DNA of 64,000 bases from Megamerina dolium (Eukaryota > Arthropoda > Insecta > Diptera > Megamerinidae), in contig OY978530.1 of the NCBI GenBank assembly GCA_963854835.1, positions 20,795,437-20,859,436 on the forward strand. The letters are read 5' to 3'. Within the stretch, counting starts at the first letter, position 1. Every line of letters begins with the position of its first letter. The notes beneath the pieces were generated by a model, which made no database searches, was not told the origin of the DNA, and worked only from the letters and a program-made list of their open reading frames with translations. Below, in pieces: positions 37,739 to 52,000 of the stretch. A program made the translations under genes and the position numbers.

Positions 37739-38266
37739 GTTATTACTTTTGTCACGGTCATTGTTGTTATGGTTGTATAAAAGTAGCGATAATGCTGACG
37801 ACGATAATGATGATGACGATGATACTGAGGTAGGCGGATGATCAGACTGCATATGCGATGGCGGTGATGGACTACGCAATGGATCATATGTATTGATGAA
37901 ATTTGCTAAATACAAGTCCAACTCACGAACAGACACATTTATATGATAGGGGTTCACACACAATCCAGGATGGGTGCAATCAGGATTCTTTTCCAACCGC
38001 TCACCGTCAGTACTCTCTAGCGGTATAGCTTTGAATAAAATAACCATTACTAGATCGAGACGCCACACTTTGTCCGCTTGGCGTAAGCAATCAATGCGTC
38101 GCATTTTGCCCTTTTGGTCCGGATTTGACAGTACGCAAATGGTTGCTTGGCCACGTTTACCCGTTATCGATTGGACGAAATCCTCACGACATTCTTGTGT
38201 AATGTCTTTGCGTAGCTTACCTAGCAAACGTGAAGCCCACTTTTGTTTCACTTCCGCCTTTTCATT
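34345..38266 (-). CDS. NfI: Nuclear factor I transcription factor, five exons, N-terminal exon(s) missing from window
   Basis: NFI proteins bind TTGGC-type palindromes as dimers in the nucleus and control transcription. The first exon here carries the diagnostic core of the CTF/NF-I DNA-binding domain: [59 protein letters not shown] and [13 protein letters not shown]. Proposed coding exons in reading order are 38266-37582, 37265-37167, 37012-36719, 36658-34791 and 34725-34345; all junctions are GT-AG and the phases agree (1, 1, 1, 0). The start of the domain (the FHPFIEALLPHVRAF-type segment in homologues) is absent, so upstream exon(s) lie beyond 64000. Low-complexity Asn, Gln, His, Ala, Ser runs fill the C-terminal half, as in fly transcription factors. 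Intact frame throughout; the stop is debatable (see the last exon). Confidence 0.92.
34791..36658 (-). CDS. NfI: NfI large low-complexity exon (Gln/His/Ala/Ser/Asn-rich)
   Basis: It encodes 622 codons plus the end of a split codon. It starts [20 protein letters not shown], then has blocks of mixed His/Gln repeats (CAG/CAA/CAC/CAT codons, about 35700-36030), a poly-Ala run near 35550, His9 with Gln6 near 35280-35325, Asn/Ser repeats near 35120-35220 and a [20 protein letters not shown] segment. Such sequence is typical of activation regions of fly transcription factors. The donor is ccaacg/gtagct. Plus-strand Leu- and Val-rich ORFs over this exon are antisense shadows of the repeats. Confidence 0.88.
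36659..36718 (-). other. NfI: 60-bp in-frame intron of NfI (possible retained intron)
   Basis: GT (gtaagact) to AG (ctttagtttcag). Its length is a multiple of three and it has no stop in frame. Retention would therefore insert 20 residues (starting [10 protein letters not shown], ending IVSLVSD) without breaking the protein. The inserted residues are hydrophobic and unlike the Ser/Gln-rich flanks, which supports splicing as the main outcome. Confidence 0.75.
36719..37012 (-). CDS. NfI: NfI exon starting [11 protein letters not shown]
   Basis: The acceptor follows tctgttgcccggctcgcatag. The split codon g/ct gives Ala, continuing [19 protein letters not shown] and a Ser/Gly/Thr-rich stretch to SSYN. 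The donor aaca/gtaagact begins a 60-bp intron at 36718. Confidence 0.85.
37167..37265 (-). CDS. NfI: NfI 99-bp exon carrying the [13 protein letters not shown] motif
   Basis: It is bounded by ttctttcag at its start and g/gtattc at its end, with phase 1 on both sides. It encodes [20 protein letters not shown] and then [12 protein letters not shown], which resembles the short conserved SGVF-S--EL--+S- motif that follows the DNA-binding domain in animal NFI proteins. It is too short to stand out as an ORF. Confidence 0.88.
37582..38266 (-). CDS. NfI: NfI exon with DNA-binding domain core and poly-Asn tract
   Basis: The acceptor is a pyrimidine-rich tract ending cttcactag just above 38266; the donor is caag/gtaagtac at 37582/37581. 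The first residues [10 protein letters not shown] join smoothly to the NFI domain. Conserved Cys and His in [16 protein letters not shown] and [13 protein letters not shown] correspond to the MH1-like metal-binding set of NFI. After the domain comes a Ser/Pro-rich stretch, then Asn repeats encoded by (AAT)n (about 37640-37745). Reading through the donor gives a short extension with a stop at 37505, which I take to be unspliced sequence. Confidence 0.93.
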
Positions 38267-39289
38267 CTAGTGAAGATGGAAGAAAGAGCGAGAGAGATTT
38301 ATAGATTCATACCAGCGCTGCCTACGACTTTTGGAAAATAATCTTAAATTAGCCTCAAAAAACTTGTAAATCATATTTTATACTATTGGGTTGGTAATGT
38401 AATTAGAGATTTCACACATAGATTTGTGATTACATTTTTTTAAATTGTTAATGTTATGATTTTTCCCAAGATGTTTTTGGAATCGCTCAAAAATATGTAC
38501 TAATATGTTATAGTGGCAATCTGCGTTAATTTTGATTTTTCTCTTCTAAAGATTAACACAGTTATTTGTTCACTTTTTATAGTGTTGATTCGATACGTTT
38601 TTATATAATACACTCAAATATTTTGTGACTCATTCCTTGAAAAATATTTTAAATAAGTAAATTTTGGTATATTTTCTTTTGCTATTTCTTAAAATCAGGG
38701 CTTCGCCCATAATAACTTCCGAAAAAAGTTATTTTCTGAGTTTTTGGAAAAAAGTCTGATAATAACTGAAAAATCCGGACTTTTATTTTTCTAGTCCTAC
38801 GATAAAAGTCATTACCAATAATAAACAAACCGCTAATTCTATTTGTTTAAATAGGATTAGCGGTTTTTTAAGGCATGGAGTTTTAGTTTGGCCTAAAAAT
38901 ATTAGACCAAGTTTAATTATTATTATGACACTAAAAAATAAAAGTTCTGATTTTTCCGGATATATTAACAACTGTTATATAATTTTCATTTATTTCCAAA
39001 CAATTCAGGTATGTATAAACTTTTTATTAAGGAAAAACCAGCTAAAAATTTTGAACTGCTTATATTTATAAGCAGATCTAGGTCAATACATTTTCTTCAC
39101 TACCTGTGAAGAAACAAAGTGTTTCCGATGCAAGATTTGAATACTTGAACTTTGTTAAAATATTTGTATTGCTATAACAGTTTAAATAAAGATCAGAGCC
39201 TTGAAAAGGTATGAATTTCAGGACAGCAGCTCTAAATTCTCTAAATAAATTGTATATGCATAAATCCCGAAATGCTTTACCTAAATTTG
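38267..39289 (-). other. NfI intron, proximal part, AT-rich
   Basis: This begins the intron that separates the visible DNA-binding exon from the missing upstream exon. No coding signal was seen. A 13-base GC hairpin (gggcttcgccc) at about 38698-38708 stands out from the AT-rich background. Confidence 0.6.
38767..38956. repeat. Imperfect long hairpin, MITE-like
   Basis: The core aaaccgctaattctatt / aataggattagcggttt (about 38826-38876) is almost self-complementary around a 7-base loop. Outer segments gaaaaatccggacttttat (left) and its imperfect complement (ataaaagttctgatttttcc, about 38938-38957) extend the pairing, with about 45 unpaired bases on the right side. It may be a small foldback element; a hairpin RNA is less likely given the AT-rich, uneven arms. 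Confidence 0.55.
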
Positions 39290-41460
39290 TTTAACGTCAG
39301 CCTAATATGTGCCCATGCTCCGACAGATGTAAAGGACGATGAGACCAAAGAGAGCTTTTTCAGAAGAAGAAGTTCATGACCGTACTTAGCGACTTTAATG
39401 CGAGGGTAGGCAAGGAAGCTTCCTTTGGACTAACCGTCGAACAGTTCTGGCTGTCTCCAGATCAACAAACGAAAAACCAAATTGATCACGTTATGGTTTA
39501 CGGTAGGAATACTTCCAGTGTGATAGATGTGAAATCAATCCGTGGTGTCAACATAGACTTGGAAGTCTACCTAGTTACAGCTAAGGTGCGAACACATTTA
39601 TGTGTCGCAAAGAACAGCAAATGTTTTTACCACTCGATTATCAGATCTGCTTATGTAGAACACTCCTTTCTTGATGATACATGCGCACAGTGGACACATA
39701 TATCTCACTCCATGACTATTGCTGCTGAGGAGGTAATCGGTTTCTGCCAGCCTCTGAGGAATGAGCCTACAGAAAACCCTGCGTGCAGGTGCCACTGGTG
39801 CTGTTAAAGAGCGGTACAGAGAAAAGAGGAGTGAGGAGAAACACCTTTTTAAGCGTAAGAAGAGATAGCTAGAAAGACGCAAATGTAAGGAGATAAAGAC
39901 AGAGAGTGACAGGAATGAGACTAGAAAATTCTTTGAGAAAATCAAGCACCTGAGTGGCGGTTCAAATCCCGGAGTCTCTCCTTGTCGTGACTACAATGGG
40001 AATCTGGTTACAGATGTCCAGAGTATACTGAGCTCGTGGAGGAAACATTCCTCCACAATACTGAATGGCGACGCCTCGAACAATCCCTCTAGTGGAGGAG
40101 ATCTCCCTAAATCCCCAATCACGGACGACAGTGCAGTAGTTCCACCACCCGACCATGAAGAAGTCAGAGAGGCCATTTCTAGGCTGAAAAACGACAAAGC
40201 TGCAGGTGTTGACGGCCTGCCTGCCGAGTCGTTTAAGGCCGGAGGCAATAAGCTGCTCACCAGCATGCACCAGCTCATAGGCAGAATATCGTCGGATGAA
40301 ATCAGGCCCGATGATTAGAGGCTCAGTGTTCTCTGTCCCGTACATAAGAAAGGAGACCCCACAATTTGCGTCAACTATCGTGAAATAAATCTTCTTAGTA
40401 TCGAATACAAAGTTCTATCGAGCAAACTGTGTGAAAGATTGAAGCGTATATTTAACAACCTAATTAGACGCTATCAGTGTGGCTAAAGACTTTGTAAATT
40501 TACCATCAACTAGATGTTTACACAGCGTCAAATCCTGGAGAAGACCCAAGAAAAACAAATCGATACACAACATCTATGTTGATTATAAAGCCACTTTCGA
40601 CAAACCGGTAAGGAATTATCTCTACACAACCATGTCTCAGTTTCTGCGAAACTCATTCCTCTTTGCAGAATGACACTGTATAGTTCCCGTTGTGGAGTCA
40701 AAATTGGGAAGGACCTCTTCCCGCCGTATATTACCGAACTGGATTTCAGAGAAGGTGATTCATAACTGTACGACTTCTTCAATCTTATTATGGATAATAT
40801 AATACGAGGTGCTTATATACGACATAATGGCACTGTCTTCAACAAAAATATCATGCTATTGGCGTATGCCGATGATATTTGCATAAACGGCATGAACACG
40901 GCATGAACGGTATAAGCAGTCAGTACAGTATTCTCGGAGTTGGAAAGAGAGTCCAGTTGAATGGGTCTTACGGTGAACTACCGCAAGACGAAGTGTCTAG
41001 TATCAACAAACAGAGAGTTCCAGCATTTTGGACAGCCTGGAGATATTGCGAAGTATCACTCTTGCTTAAAGGTGCAACTTTGGGCTTGGTAAGCAATTGA
41101 GAAGTCGGGTCCTCTTACGAGCAACGAAAAATACACTATACAAGCCTCTCATTATGCATATCCTTACATATGGCGCCGAAGCTTGAACAATTTCCACCTC
41201 AGTTGAGAGAATGCTCGGAGTTCCCGAGAGAAAAGTCCTTCGTAATCTGTATGATCTGTATGCCGACACCGTCAAAATGCGGCGACTGGGTTGGGTAGGT
41301 CATATCGAGCGAATGGAAGAACACGCTCCGGGTAAGACGGTGTTATATTTGGAAGCCGCTGGTATACTTAACCTCCGGTGGAAAAACCAATTGCTGAAGA
41401 ACTTTTCAGCGTTTGGAATTTCTTGGTCGTAATGGCCACATAATATTTGAGTAGCTATAT
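39290..41460 (+). mobile_element. RTE-like LINE, scrambled, spanning the left palindrome boundary
   Basis: The endonuclease C-terminal part is readable at 39305-39620 (ICAHAPTDVKDDETKESFF, SDFNARVGKEASFG, KNQIDHVMVYGRNTSSVID). RT is heavily mutated; at 40862-40880 the catalytic box remains as AYADDICI. The C-terminus ends with RMEEHAPGKTVLYLEA, RWKNQLLKNFSAFG and ggccacataa near 41445. Only bases from 39655 onward are mirrored at 47575-49380. Confidence 0.8.
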
Positions 41461-41469
41461 TAGATGCAT

Positions 41470-41960
41470 GAACTAGCACAGTAGCAAAAGCATTTTACAA
41501 CGAAGTTATCGCACAATATAACACACCAAAAATTTGTATTACTGACAATGGTACAAATTTCACTTCGAAATTGTTTTCATACACATACAAGACGCTAGAT
41601 GTTTAAAAATAACACATTATACCATATCATCCATAAGCAAATGGTTCTCTAGAATGAAGCCATAAACCTTTAGCAGAATAACTTAGGATGTTTGTTCAAG
41701 AAGATGGGTCTAATTGGGATGAGGGGTTAGCATCAGCAATGCATGCACACAACAACACCGTACATACTTCGACAAACCGAACGCTATTTAGCGTTCTATA
41801 CTGTCGATATGCCGACAAACCTTAAAACAAAACGACCCCCGTTGCACAATACATTGTAGGTTATCAAAGGTTATAAAAAATATTAAAATATTGTACCAAC
41901 TACAGAGACTTCAAGTGATAGTCACCAATAAGAGTGAACGTGTTTTGTATCTCTCCTTTA
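41470..41960 (+). mobile_element. Gypsy integrase core fragment (left arm)
   Basis: The translation gives VAKAFYNEVIAQYNTPKICI, then TDNGTNFTSKLFSY (second catalytic Asp), IIPYHP-ANGSLE-SHKPLAE (catalytic Glu region) and FVQEDGSNWDEGLA. Internal stops make it inactive. It is mirrored at 47075-47565. Confidence 0.78.
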
Positions 41961-42261
41961 ATACAGTTAAATAAATAATTGATTTCGGTTTAAAAAATCA
42001 AATATATTGCGAAAAGACGCTGAATAAAATCAAGCAGTTATTTCTGTGTTTTTTTTGCTCATACAGATAAGTAAAAGGAAAAATAAAATCAAAGAAAAAA
42101 AATAATAATAATAGCATAGTTTGCAAACAGATTTTGTTTGTAATATGAGTGTTCGGCGCTCTCCTCTCCGGCAAAGGCAATCGCCTGTTAATGTGTGTGT
42201 AAACCATAATTTGCAGTCACCCGCGCAAACCCCCCGATAAGCGCATTATCAAAAAAATCAA

Positions 42262-43192
42262 TTGATACACACTGCACAAACAAAACAAATGAATTCAACA
42301 AAAATTCAGAAGCAGAACACTACCCCTATTAGTTCGGAAAATAGATACGCTCTGCTTCCAGGTGATGAAAGTGACGAAAATATTATCCCCAAGAAAAAAT
42401 TCAAACCTCCACCCATTTTCTTAAGAGAACGCAACTCAGATAAGTTGATTTCTAGAATAACAAGCCTTATAGGACCAAAGAATTTCCACGTTGTTCCTAT
42501 TCGCAAAGGCCAAATTGAGGAAACGAAAGTGCAAACCTATAGCGAAACTCATTATCGCAACGTAATTGCAGTATTTGATGCTGGAAAAAATAATTACTAC
42601 ACATATCAGCTTAAAAGTACTAAGGGCTTAAGCATTGTACTCAAAGCCGTCGAACCCAATGTTGATATTAACGAAATCAAACTCGCCCTTCAGGAAGAAG
42701 GATTTCAAACCAAAACAGTATTCAACATTCTCAACAAGAGCATAATATTGAGCTTGAACCTGAAACAAAAACCCTAAAAAAGGTGAAGTACACCCCATAT
42801 ATAAAATTCGATATTTATTGCATCGCAAAATCACAATCGAAGAACCCCATAAGAGTAACTGCCAAGAGTATGAACCTAATAAGACATATTGTACCCTGCC
42901 AGCTGTTTGTGTGATTTGTGGAGATCTTCATAAATCAAACATATACCCAAAGTCTAAAGGCGATGCTAGCATGAAAAAGTGCAGCAATTGTGGAGGTAAT
43001 CATACCGCACATTATAGAGTTTGCCCCATATATACAACCCTAAAGCTAAATTTCGTCGCTAGCAAACAACCTCTAAAACCAGTTGAGCAAACTCAGATAG
43101 CCAACTCAAGTAAGAGACAAAATCTTGATGCAACACAATTCTTCTCTGCAATCCCAAACAAGAATCAAACCAATCCATACCTTAGTGTTTAA
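42262..43192 (+). pseudogene. Jockey-like ORF1 (gag-like RNA-binding protein), one frameshift
   Basis: The first part (42262-42777) is the gag N-terminal half (KNFHVVPIRKGQIEET, TYQLKSTKGLSIVLKAVEPN, an RRM-like region). After a frameshift near 42780 the second frame to 43192 carries zinc knuckles: NCQEYEPNKTYC, CVICGDLHKSN and CSNCGGNHTAHYRVCP. In Jockey elements this protein binds element RNA and forms particles. The same frameshift is present in the other arm, so the decay came before the inverted duplication. Confidence 0.82.
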
Positions 43193-43227
43193 AAAAAAAA
43201 ACCAACACCATCAAAGCAATGTAAATA

Positions 43228-44289
43228 ATGAGCAGAACCACTCACTGCCCACCCAACAGCAAAGTTCCGTTTCCTTCAAACACTAATCCAGAACATGAAC
43301 CCATTCATGAACTCAATACAAACAATGATGCAAGAAATGATGAAAAATCAATCGATGTTACTCCAAACATTGCTATCCAGACCATAAATACCTTGAGTCG
43401 TCTCAAAATATGCCACTGGAATGCCAACGGCTTAAGCCAGCACCGTTTGGAGCTAATTCAATTCCTTGAATCCAACCAGATCGACATAATGATGATATCT
43501 GAGACCCATTTCACTGACGAAAATTGCTACCGAATAACACATTACAAACTGTACACCACAAATCATCCGCATGGTAAGGCACGCGGAGGAACTGCCATAT
43601 TGATAAAAATCAGAATAAAACATCATGTTCTCGAAGATTTCAGTAGAGTCTACTTTCAAGCAACATCTATATGCCTGGAAGAGTACATCTGTAAGCTAGT
43701 AATATCTGCAATATACTGTCCCCCAAGATACAGTGTTACCGAACAGCAATATAATGATTTTTTCTCAACTCTTGGTAGCAAATTCTTGGTTGCTGGCGAT
43801 TTCAACGCCAAACACACTCACTGGGGCTTCAGCTTAATAACTCCAAAAGGCAGAAGACTATGCTCAATCATTACTAACCACGGCTACGATGTAATCTCAA
43901 ATGGTCAACGGACATATTGGCCGACGGGCAGGAGGAAGATACCCGATCATATAGACTTTGGAGTCGCCAAAGGTTTGCAGATGGAAAATATATCCACAGA
44001 CTGTATTTATGATCTCTCATCTGATCACCCACCGACGGTAATATCTATAAAATCACCAAGTCCCCAAAGCAATTGCGTTAGAAAGAACATAGACTGGTTG
44101 AAATTCAAGAAATATGTGAATTCGGATCTTCCTTTAAGTACTGTATTAAAAAATGGACACGATGTAGACTCAGCACTCGAAAACTTCAACCAGTTGCTCT
44201 CATTAGCTCTCAGCTCAGCCACCTGCACAAGGGTATGCAAGCAATCAAACTATAGCCCATACACACCAGCCGACATTGAAGACAAGTAA
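43228..44289 (+). pseudogene. Jockey-like ORF2, endonuclease domain only
   Basis: The 353-codon frame contains the apurinic-like endonuclease in order: LKICHWNANGLSQHRLEL, IDIMMISETHF (catalytic Glu), GGTAILIK, AIYCPP, FLVAGDFNAKHTHWG (DxN), RRKIPDHIDFG and LSSDHPP (catalytic Asp-His). The enzyme nicks target DNA to prime reverse transcription. It stops at 44287-44289, while another frame continues [19 protein letters not shown] to the (TA)n tract. RT is absent. Confidence 0.88.
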
Positions 44290-44458
44290 GACAAAAAAGA
44301 AGACTCCGATGGCAAGAATTCAGATCACCGAATCTGAAAACACAGCTACAGCACTGCACTCGAAAGTTTAAGCAAGCCCGAAAAAATAAAAACAACAAAG
44401 AATTGGAGGATCACATAGCCAAATTAACACCTGGTGAAGCATCAGCTACTCTTTGTGG

Positions 44459-44576
<118 letters not shown>

Positions 44577-44745
44577 CCACAAAGAGTAGCTGATGCTTCA
44601 CCAGGTGTTAATTTGGCTATGTGATCCTCCAATTCTTTGTTGTTTTTATTTTTTCGGGCTTGCTTAAACTTTCGAGTGCAGTGCTGTAGCTGTGTTTTCA
44701 GATTCGGTGATCTGAATTCTTGCCATCGGAGTCTTCTTTTTTGTC

Positions 44746-45807
44746 TTACTTGTCTTCAATGTCGGCTGGTGTGTATGGGCTATAGTTTGATTGCTTGCAT
44801 ACCCTTGTGCAGGTGGCTGAGCTGAGAGCTAATGAGAGCAACTGGTTGAAGTTTTCGAGTGCTGAGTCTACATCGTGTCCATTTTTTAATACAGTACTTA
44901 AAGGAAGATCCGAATTCACATATTTCTTGAATTTCAACCAGTCTATGTTCTTTCTAACGCAATTGCTTTGGGGACTTGGTGATTTTATAGATATTACCGT
45001 CGGTGGGTGATCAGATGAGAGATCATAAATACAGTCTGTGGATATATTTTCCATCTGCAAACCTTTGGCGACTCCAAAGTCTATATGATCGGGTATCTTT
45101 CTCCTGCCCGTCGGCCAATATGTCCGTTGACCATTTGAGATTACATCGTAGCCGTGGTTAGTAATGATTGAGCATAGTCTTCTGCCTTTTGGAGTTATTA
45201 AGCTGAAGCCCCAGTGAGTGTGTTTGGCGTTGAAATCGCCAGCAACCAAGAATTTGCTACCAAGAGTTGAGAAAAAATCATTATATTGCTGTTCGGTAAC
45301 ACTGTATCTTGGGGGACAGTATATTGCAGATATTACTAGCTTACAGATGTACTCTTCCAGGCATATAGATGTTGCTTGAAAGTAGACTCTACTGAAATCT
45401 TCGAGAACATGATGTTTTATTCTGATTTTTATCAATATGGCAGTTCCTCCGCGTGCCTTACCATGCGGATGATTTGTGGTGTACAGTTTGTAATGTGTTA
45501 TTCGGTAGCAATTTTCGTCAGTGAAATGGGTCTCAGATATCATCATTATGTCGATCTGGTTGGATTCAAGGAATTGAATTAGCTCCAAACGGTGCTGGCT
45601 TAAGCCGTTGGCATTCCAGTGGCATATTTTGAGACGGCTCAAGGTATTTATGGTCTGGATAGCAATGTTTGGAGTAACATCGATTGATTTTTCATCATTT
45701 CTTGCATCATTGTTTGTATTGAGTTCATGAATGGGTTCATGTTCTGGATTAGTGTTTGAAGGAAACGGAACTTTGCTGTTGGGTGGGCAGTGAGTGGTTC
45801 TGCTCAT
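44746..45807 (-). pseudogene. Jockey-like ORF2 endonuclease, mirror copy
   Basis: Identical translation to 43228-44289, with the same premature end. Confidence 0.88.
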
Positions 45808-45842
45808 TATTTACATTGCTTTGATGGTGTTGGTTTTTTTTT

Positions 45843-46773
45843 TTAAACACTAAGGTATGGATTGGTTTGATTCTTGTTTGGGATTGCAGAGAAGAATTGT
45901 GTTGCATCAAGATTTTGTCTCTTACTTGAGTTGGCTATCTGAGTTTGCTCAACTGGTTTTAGAGGTTGTTTGCTAGCGACGAAATTTAGCTTTAGGGTTG
46001 TATATATGGGGCAAACTCTATAATGTGCGGTATGATTACCTCCACAATTGCTGCACTTTTTCATGCTAGCATCGCCTTTAGACTTTGGGTATATGTTTGA
46101 TTTATGAAGATCTCCACAAATCACACAAACAGCTGGCAGGGTACAATATGTCTTATTAGGTTCATACTCTTGGCAGTTACTCTTATGGGGTTCTTCGATT
46201 GTGATTTTGCGATGCAATAAATATCGAATTTTATATATGGGGTGTACTTCACCTTTTTTAGGGTTTTTGTTTCAGGTTCAAGCTCAATATTATGCTCTTG
46301 TTGAGAATGTTGAATACTGTTTTGGTTTGAAATCCTTCTTCCTGAAGGGCGAGTTTGATTTCGTTAATATCAACATTGGGTTCGACGGCTTTGAGTACAA
46401 TGCTTAAGCCCTTAGTACTTTTAAGCTGATATGTGTAGTAATTATTTTTTCCAGCATCAAATACTGCAATTACGTTGCGATAATGAGTTTCGCTATAGGT
46501 TTGCACTTTCGTTTCCTCAATTTGGCCTTTGCGAATAGGAACAACGTGGAAATTCTTTGGTCCTATAAGGCTTGTTATTCTAGAAATCAACTTATCTGAG
46601 TTGCGTTCTCTTAAGAAAATGGGTGGAGGTTTGAATTTTTTCTTGGGGATAATATTTTCGTCACTTTCATCACCTGGAAGCAGAGCGTATCTATTTTCCG
46701 AACTAATAGGGGTAGTGTTCTGCTTCTGAATTTTTGTTGAATTCATTTGTTTTGTTTGTGCAGTGTGTATCAA
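45843..46773 (-). pseudogene. Jockey-like ORF1, mirror copy with the same frameshift
   Basis: Identical to 42262-43192; its two frame segments are 46773-46258 and 46217-45843. Confidence 0.82.
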
Positions 46774-47074
46774 TTGATTTTTTTGATAATGCGCTTATCG
46801 GGGGGTTTGCGCGGGTGACTGCAAATTATGGTTTACACACACATTAACAGGCGATTGCCTTTGCCGGAGAGGAGAGCGCCGAACACTCATATTACAAACA
46901 AAATCTGTTTGCAAACTATGCTATTATTATTATTTTTTTTCTTTGATTTTATTTTTCCTTTTACTTATCTGTATGAGCAAAAAAAACACAGAAATAACTG
47001 CTTGATTTTATTCAGCGTCTTTTCGCAATATATTTGATTTTTTAAACCGAAATCAATTATTTATTTAACTGTAT

Positions 47075-47565
47075 TAAAGGAGAGATACAAAACACGTTCA
47101 CTCTTATTGGTGACTATCACTTGAAGTCTCTGTAGTTGGTACAATATTTTAATATTTTTTATAACCTTTGATAACCTACAATGTATTGTGCAACGGGGGT
47201 CGTTTTGTTTTAAGGTTTGTCGGCATATCGACAGTATAGAACGCTAAATAGCGTTCGGTTTGTCGAAGTATGTACGGTGTTGTTGTGTGCATGCATTGCT
47301 GATGCTAACCCCTCATCCCAATTAGACCCATCTTCTTGAACAAACATCCTAAGTTATTCTGCTAAAGGTTTATGGCTTCATTCTAGAGAACCATTTGCTT
47401 ATGGATGATATGGTATAATGTGTTATTTTTAAACATCTAGCGTCTTGTATGTGTATGAAAACAATTTCGAAGTGAAATTTGTACCATTGTCAGTAATACA
47501 AATTTTTGGTGTGTTATATTGTGCGATAACTTCGTTGTAAAATGCTTTTGCTACTGTGCTAGTTC
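47075..47565 (-). mobile_element. Gypsy integrase core fragment (right arm)
   Basis: Mirror of 41470-41960. Confidence 0.78.
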
Positions 47566-47574
47566 ATGCATCTA

Positions 47575-49564
<1,990 letters not shown>

Positions 49565-49604
49565 GTCTACACCTATAAGTACCAAATACAAATCTTATAT
49601 ATAC

Positions 49605-49962
49605 TGCAACGAGTATCGATGGCTGATTGTCAACAAAAAGAAATTGGCGACAACCAGAACAAGCCAACGAGAAAGAAAGAGAAGAATCTCGACTGCGACA
49701 AAAGTCGAATATAAGTAGGGCCAGTTATTGACAAATTTTATCAATTCAATCACGAAACTGATCGCGCTAACATTGATACAGTATCAGAGCAAAAGTTGCA
49801 AGTATATTAAAGAGTTGTTGTAAATAGTTGATTCTAAATAAAGTTGATTAAATAAATTGTCGCTGTATATAGTTGTACAAAATAATTATTATTGACAGAA
49901 TCCAGAGATCGATCAAGGTTGATTCTAGTAGAATTAAACGTTCACAAAAATAAAACGTAACA
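49605..49962 (+). mobile_element. Solo LTR-like sequence, copy 2
   Basis: It aligns with 33838-34241: caacgagtatcgatgg, accagaacaagccaac, attaaagagt-gttgtaaatag, ttgacagaatcca, gattc-agtagaattaaa, ending gtaaca. It is shorter, with small deletions. No internal region follows. Confidence 0.55.
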
Positions 49963-51560
49963 ATAGTAAGAGTATATATTTATAAATATTGAATTTCTAT
50001 ACCTATATATACTCCCCAGAAATACACCTATATATCGAAAAATAGTAAAAATTCTGCATAACATTTAATATTCTTATCCAAATACAGGATGATTTTTAAG
50101 AGTCTTCGGATTTGATTAAAAAAAAACACATAAAATTTAGAGAAATGTATGAAATCTTTATCTGAGTCGATGAACAATCTATATAATTCAATGTTTAAAG
50201 ATGATTTCATGTAAATGTTGACCGCGGCTGCGCCGCAAATGGTTCATACACTGGATTTAATGTCCAATAATATAAATTTGTTGAACATGTTTGACAGTAA
50301 CATGTAACACGAAAACTGCTGAGCTGCCAAAAATAGTGTTGCCAAAAAATCACTCTGTATATAGAATTCATTGATAAAATATATGCTAATTCACATATAA
50401 ATATGTATTCATTATTAAGTTGTTCAAACGCAACCCCAACTTGTATGTTGTTTTGGTGCTACTTATTTCACTTGCCTTGTTTTCGCGTGAAATTTTGTTT
50501 AGACTGGAAGATAAGACTTCTTAATCTTTTTATTTTCTTTGCTTCTTACTCTTTTTATTTTCTTTGTTGTTTATATCACAATTTTCAGATAGGCTGCATT
50601 CACTTATTTGTAAATCAGAGAAGTTATATATCATATAAATTAAATAAAAAACACTGATTATTTACAGTTTTTTTTTCGTTAAATGTATTTATTAGTTAAA
50701 TATAGGATTATATGTAACATCGTCTCTTTGCAAATGCTTTGTTTATATCACAATTATCAGATAGACTGGACTAACTTGTTTGTGAAGCGGAAAAGCTTTA
50801 ATATAATTTAAATGTATTAATGGGCCAGTCTTTCTTCTTTTTTCTAACCGTTGACTTCAAAAATTTTATAATCAGAAAATTGTTTGTGTAGCGGAAAAAC
50901 TTTAATATAATTTAAATGAATTAAGGGAAGTCAGTCATTTACATTTACAATTGACTTTAACGGTTCATAGTCATATTTCATTTGTGGTTGTCCCAACGAA
51001 GTGAGAACTAGATTAATAGTTGCAGGTATGACTTGAATCATGAAAAGGAGTGAAGCAAAAAGATAGAGTATACATATTGTGGGTGGTGGCCTACGTTGGA
51101 CATCGGATGTTCTTTATGTATTATGTTATTATGTACAATGCTCGCTCTATGTCTATTCCAATATGGCCATGGCTCCCTATAATATAACATCAGTATTAAG
51201 AGTTATGATGTACATGTTATGTATATGGTTTATTTACCTGTGTACGTGCTAAGATGTAGACTGCTAGGTGTCTGTCTTGACCTGTTGATTTTTTGTTGCT
51301 TGTTAACATACTCCATGTGGTTGTCTGTGTTTTGGTGTAATGATTCAGCTAGGTCTTTTTGTTGGGGTTACGGTTTTTTTTCTAACCATTGACTTCAACA
51401 AATTTTTTATTCGAAAATTGAGAGTGAAAATTAAAGTGCGTATGTTGTGCTACATCGCTTTTGTGTTGATTTTGTTAAGAAATTGTTTACCATATAACTA
51501 TTGGATCGGCTGGCGTGTTGTCTTAACCAGGCCAGAAGCACAGAACCTCGAAGGTATCTG
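49963..51560. other. Unassigned region with short degraded direct repeats
   Basis: Local repeats are visible: tttatatcacaattttcaga (about 50570) and tttatatcacaattatcaga (about 50742); agcggaaaa-ctttaatataa near 50787 and 50891; ctaaccgttgacttcaaaaa near 50845 and ctaaccattgacttcaacaa near 51383. A GC hairpin (gcggctgcgccgc) lies near 50224. No protein motif was seen. Confidence 0.45.
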
Positions 51561-51621
51561 TCAAATAGATATATCAATTGGTTTGTATGTATTTAATGTG
51601 TATGATCCCCTGGGATAGCAT

Positions 51622-52000
51622 AATGGCATAAGTGCAGAATACGGACTCAGAAGGAAAAAAAAAAATAAAAAATTGCCTCGGATAGAGCTTCGTTTTGTGA
51701 ATATAAAAAATAAAAAAATTGTCTCTGCAAATGCCCACACAAGGCGTGGTTCAAGGTCAAAGTTCAAAATTGAGGTCGAGATTACTCGAGAGACAAGCAA
51801 GTTTTTTCTACAATATGGGTATTAAAACATAGGTAATTTTAATACCTTTTTACAGGTATTTAATAATATTTTATATGAATTTTTAACTTTTTAAATGTTA
51901 TGAAGAAAATTATAAATTTTTTATAAAAATTTTGTAAAAACCGATTTTTTTTCGAAAAAGTCCCCCATTAACCTATCAAAAATTATATATTATTTCAAAG
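51622..52000 (+). repeat. Left long inverted repeat
   Basis: Shared landmarks with the right copy, in order: aagtgcagaatacggactca, ttgcctcggatagagcttcg, ttttgtgaatataaaaaata, tctctgcaaatgccca, aaggcgtgg, aattgaggtcgagatta. Similarity is about 90% in the first 170 bases and falls off inward through poly-A/T sequence. Weak similarity may extend outward to about 51560. Confidence 0.85.

Noticed and set aside
42306..42834. Minus-strand ORFs opposite the Jockey-like ORF1 and ORF2, and their mirrors
   Set aside because: They are antisense shadows of the LINE frames.
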